A DNA stretch of 6,643 nucleotides, taken from contig DFJW01000006.1 of the NCBI GenBank assembly GCA_002373775.1, positions 1 to 6,643 on the forward strand, written 5' to 3'. The position numbers were made by a program, and so were the translations under genes. Source of the stretch: Ruminococcus flavefaciens (GTDB lineage: Bacteria; Bacillota; Clostridia; Oscillospirales; Ruminococcaceae). The stretch's first letter is position 1; each line of letters opens with the position of its first letter. Below are positions 6,081 to 6,643 of the stretch, in pieces. The notes under the pieces were generated by a model. It had not been told where the DNA came from. It did not search any database and saw only the letters and a list, made by a program, of their open reading frames with translations.

Positions 6081-6118
6081 GCTCCATGTGTGAATTACAC
6101 ATGGAGCTTTTTTATTTT
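6081..6118 (+). terminator. Strong plus-strand rho-independent terminator
   Basis: GCTCCATGTGT (6081-6091) pairs perfectly with ACACATGGAGC (6097-6107) around a GAATT loop and is followed by TTTTTTATTTT. It has a U-tract only on the plus strand, although the stem also covers the last codons and stop of the minus-strand 49-codon ORF. It could end a small plus-strand RNA or catch read-through from the operon and so insulate the minus-strand genes. Confidence 0.8.
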
Positions 6119-6244
6119 ATCACTGTTTTTACTGAGCTGTTCAAAGGTAATTCCATATTTATATGCAATCTCGTGAGCATAACTCTTTCCGTCAGGTTTT
6201 TTGTAGCTTATCTTAAATGAGCGCTTTCCGTTGTTGTTTTCCAT
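6095..6244 (-). CDS. Small ORF of unknown function, 49 residues
   Basis: The ATG at 6244 opens a frame of 49 residues ending with TAA at 6095-6097. The protein is basic and begins MENNNGKRSFKISYKK; the middle (SYAHEIAYKYGITFEQLSK, 21-39) resembles the spacing of a helix-turn-helix (I-A-x-K-Y-G-I-T), but it is too short for a firm call. I do not recognise a family. It overlaps the 3' end of the upstream minus-strand gene by 32 bp in a different (+1) frame and has no obvious ribosome binding site, so translation would depend on coupling to that gene or on a +1 shift at the A-rich overlap. Support for being real: an uninterrupted frame with ordinary composition and a U-rich terminator 130 bp downstream. 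It could also be a remnant of the C-terminus of the upstream gene after a frameshift. Confidence 0.5.
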   Translation of the reverse strand: MENNNGKRSFKISYKKPDGKSYAHEIAYKYGITFEQLSKNSDKIKKLHV

Positions 6245-6643
6245 CACTACGCTTAGAGTCAAAAGCCATGCTTGGAACCGTCACTCCCTTGTAAGTCGAG
6301 AACAAGCGAAGCTGCTCAATAAATGTCTCTGAGCCTTCTATAACCTTTTCCTGTATATGAATTTCATCATCGCAATTCAATACCTTGCCAATATCGTTAT
6401 TGGAGTTAGCTTCTTTAAGATATTGATAGTTTTCAAGGTATACTCCTGCGTTAAGGATGAAGTTTAATATCTTTTGCTTCTTCTCATCGGACGGCTTTAG
6501 CATTTCGATAGTCTTTTTCATCGGGATATTATTCATATCCACGATATCTATCTTCCTGGCAAATGAAGTGATGATATTCTTTATATCAGACAGAACAGAG
6601 AACTGCGATGTATCAAGAAGGTAGATCAAAAGGTTATTTTTTG
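6213..6643 (-). CDS. C-terminal part of an unrecognised protein (partial, start outside window)
   Basis: The frame is open from the right edge to a TAA at 6213-6215, giving 142 visible residues. A TTG at 6629 could act as a start but has no ribosome binding site, and the frame continues upstream (KNNL before it), so I treat the gene as cut by the window. The visible part begins with a hydrophobic strand (LLIYLLDTSQFSVL) and continues as mainly charged helix (MKKTIEMLKPSDEKKQKILNF and a later Glu-rich segment), ending in a basic tail (SKRSDGKQQRKALI). There is no recognisable catalytic motif, signal peptide or membrane segment. Base composition is richer in A/T than the operon to the left, with more Asn, Lys and Ile codons, which may indicate acquired DNA. 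The function is unknown; the last residues could be out of frame if the overlap with the small ORF reflects a frameshift. Confidence 0.65.
   Translation of the reverse strand, partial: KNNLLIYLLDTSQFSVLSDIKNIITSFARKIDIVDMNNIPMKKTIEMLKPSDEKKQKILNFILNAGVYLENYQYLKEANSNNDIGKVLNCDDEIHIQEKVIEGSETFIEQLRLFSTYKGVTVPSMAFDSKRSDGKQQRKALI

Larger units (their letters stand above)
5606..6094. other. AT-rich intergenic region without a convincing gene
   Basis: About 490 bp lie between the operon hairpin and the stop of the first minus-strand ORF. I find no reading frame with both a ribosome binding site and recognisable protein character. The region contains two sets of short direct repeats (5740-5819), a possible plus-strand promoter (5816-5843), an inverted repeat with a 24-nt loop (5854-5895), a small hairpin (5913-5926) and the minus-strand terminator (5927-5962). 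From 5963 to 6080 I see only weak complementarity (TACGA at 5998 with TCGTA at 6017, or the overlapping GACAAA with TTTGTC just after). Confidence 0.7.
5850..6118 (+). ncRNA. Candidate structured small RNA, about 270 nt
   Basis: A transcript from the possible promoter at 5816-5843 to the strong terminator at 6081-6118 would be about 270 nt and non-coding. It would begin with a long-range stem (AACTGCTCG 5854-5862 with CGAGCAGTT 5887-5895, loop of 24 nt ending in a C run), then a GCCTG/CAGGC tetraloop hairpin (5913-5926), then a perfect 11-bp stem (5937-5962), a mostly unstructured AT-rich stretch, and the terminator stem. It does not match any RNA family I can recognise (not 6S, tmRNA, RNase P or SRP). 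Evidence is only promoter plus stems plus terminator; the 5937-5962 stem has its own explanation as the minus-strand terminator. Confidence 0.25.

Noticed and set aside
5958..6220. Plus-strand frames of about 70 codons
   Set aside because: No ribosome binding site, low-complexity Phe/Leu/Cys content, and both read through the strong terminator at 6081-6118.

Overview
The window looks like chromosomal DNA of a low-to-moderate GC Gram-positive gut-type Firmicute, most likely Ruminococcus or a related Oscillospiraceae/Clostridia member. This rests on the style of the proteins, strong AGGAGG-type ribosome binding sites, tightly packed one-direction genes and sharp hairpin terminators. The genus is an inference; no rRNA or marker gene is present.

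Left edge (1-748, minus strand): a gene cut by the window start. Its 249 visible residues join a complete YqiA-like alpha/beta-hydrolase to the beginning of a metallo-beta-lactamase (RNase Z-like) domain. At 749-851 it is separated from the next gene by a compact divergent promoter region, in which two extended -10 promoters point apart and their -35 boxes overlap.

Centre (852-5605, plus strand): a probable seven-gene operon made entirely of small soluble enzymes. In order: glycerate 2-kinase, beta-carbonic anhydrase, nitroreductase-family flavoprotein, GNAT acetyltransferase, low-molecular-weight protein-tyrosine phosphatase, PgeF/YlmD-type multicopper-oxidase-like nucleoside enzyme, and a histidine phosphatase. 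Gaps are 10, 54, 22, 23, -4 and 16 bp, and a 10-bp perfect hairpin follows the last stop codon by 3 bp. No single pathway links all seven; the set looks like metabolite handling or housekeeping. Two members are odd. The carbonic anhydrase has no ATG, GTG or TTG at its expected start: an ATA sits exactly where the ribosome binding site predicts the start. The PgeF homologue appears to have lost the first of its three zinc-binding residues (a Gly where His is expected).

Right part (5606-6643): AT-rich and different in character. About 490 bp without a convincing gene (5606-6094) holds two pairs of short direct repeats, a possible promoter, several perfect hairpins and a strong plus-strand terminator, so a small structured RNA is possible. 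From the right edge two minus-strand reading frames enter: the C-terminal part of an unrecognised protein and a 49-codon ORF that overlaps it by 32 bp. A U-rich hairpin terminator for that strand lies at 5927-5962. The composition change suggests the operon ends here and a different, possibly acquired, region begins.

I see no CRISPR array, tRNA, rRNA, insertion sequence or defence system. The best leads are the hydrolase-MBL fusion, the ATA start, the altered PgeF site and the structured intergenic region.
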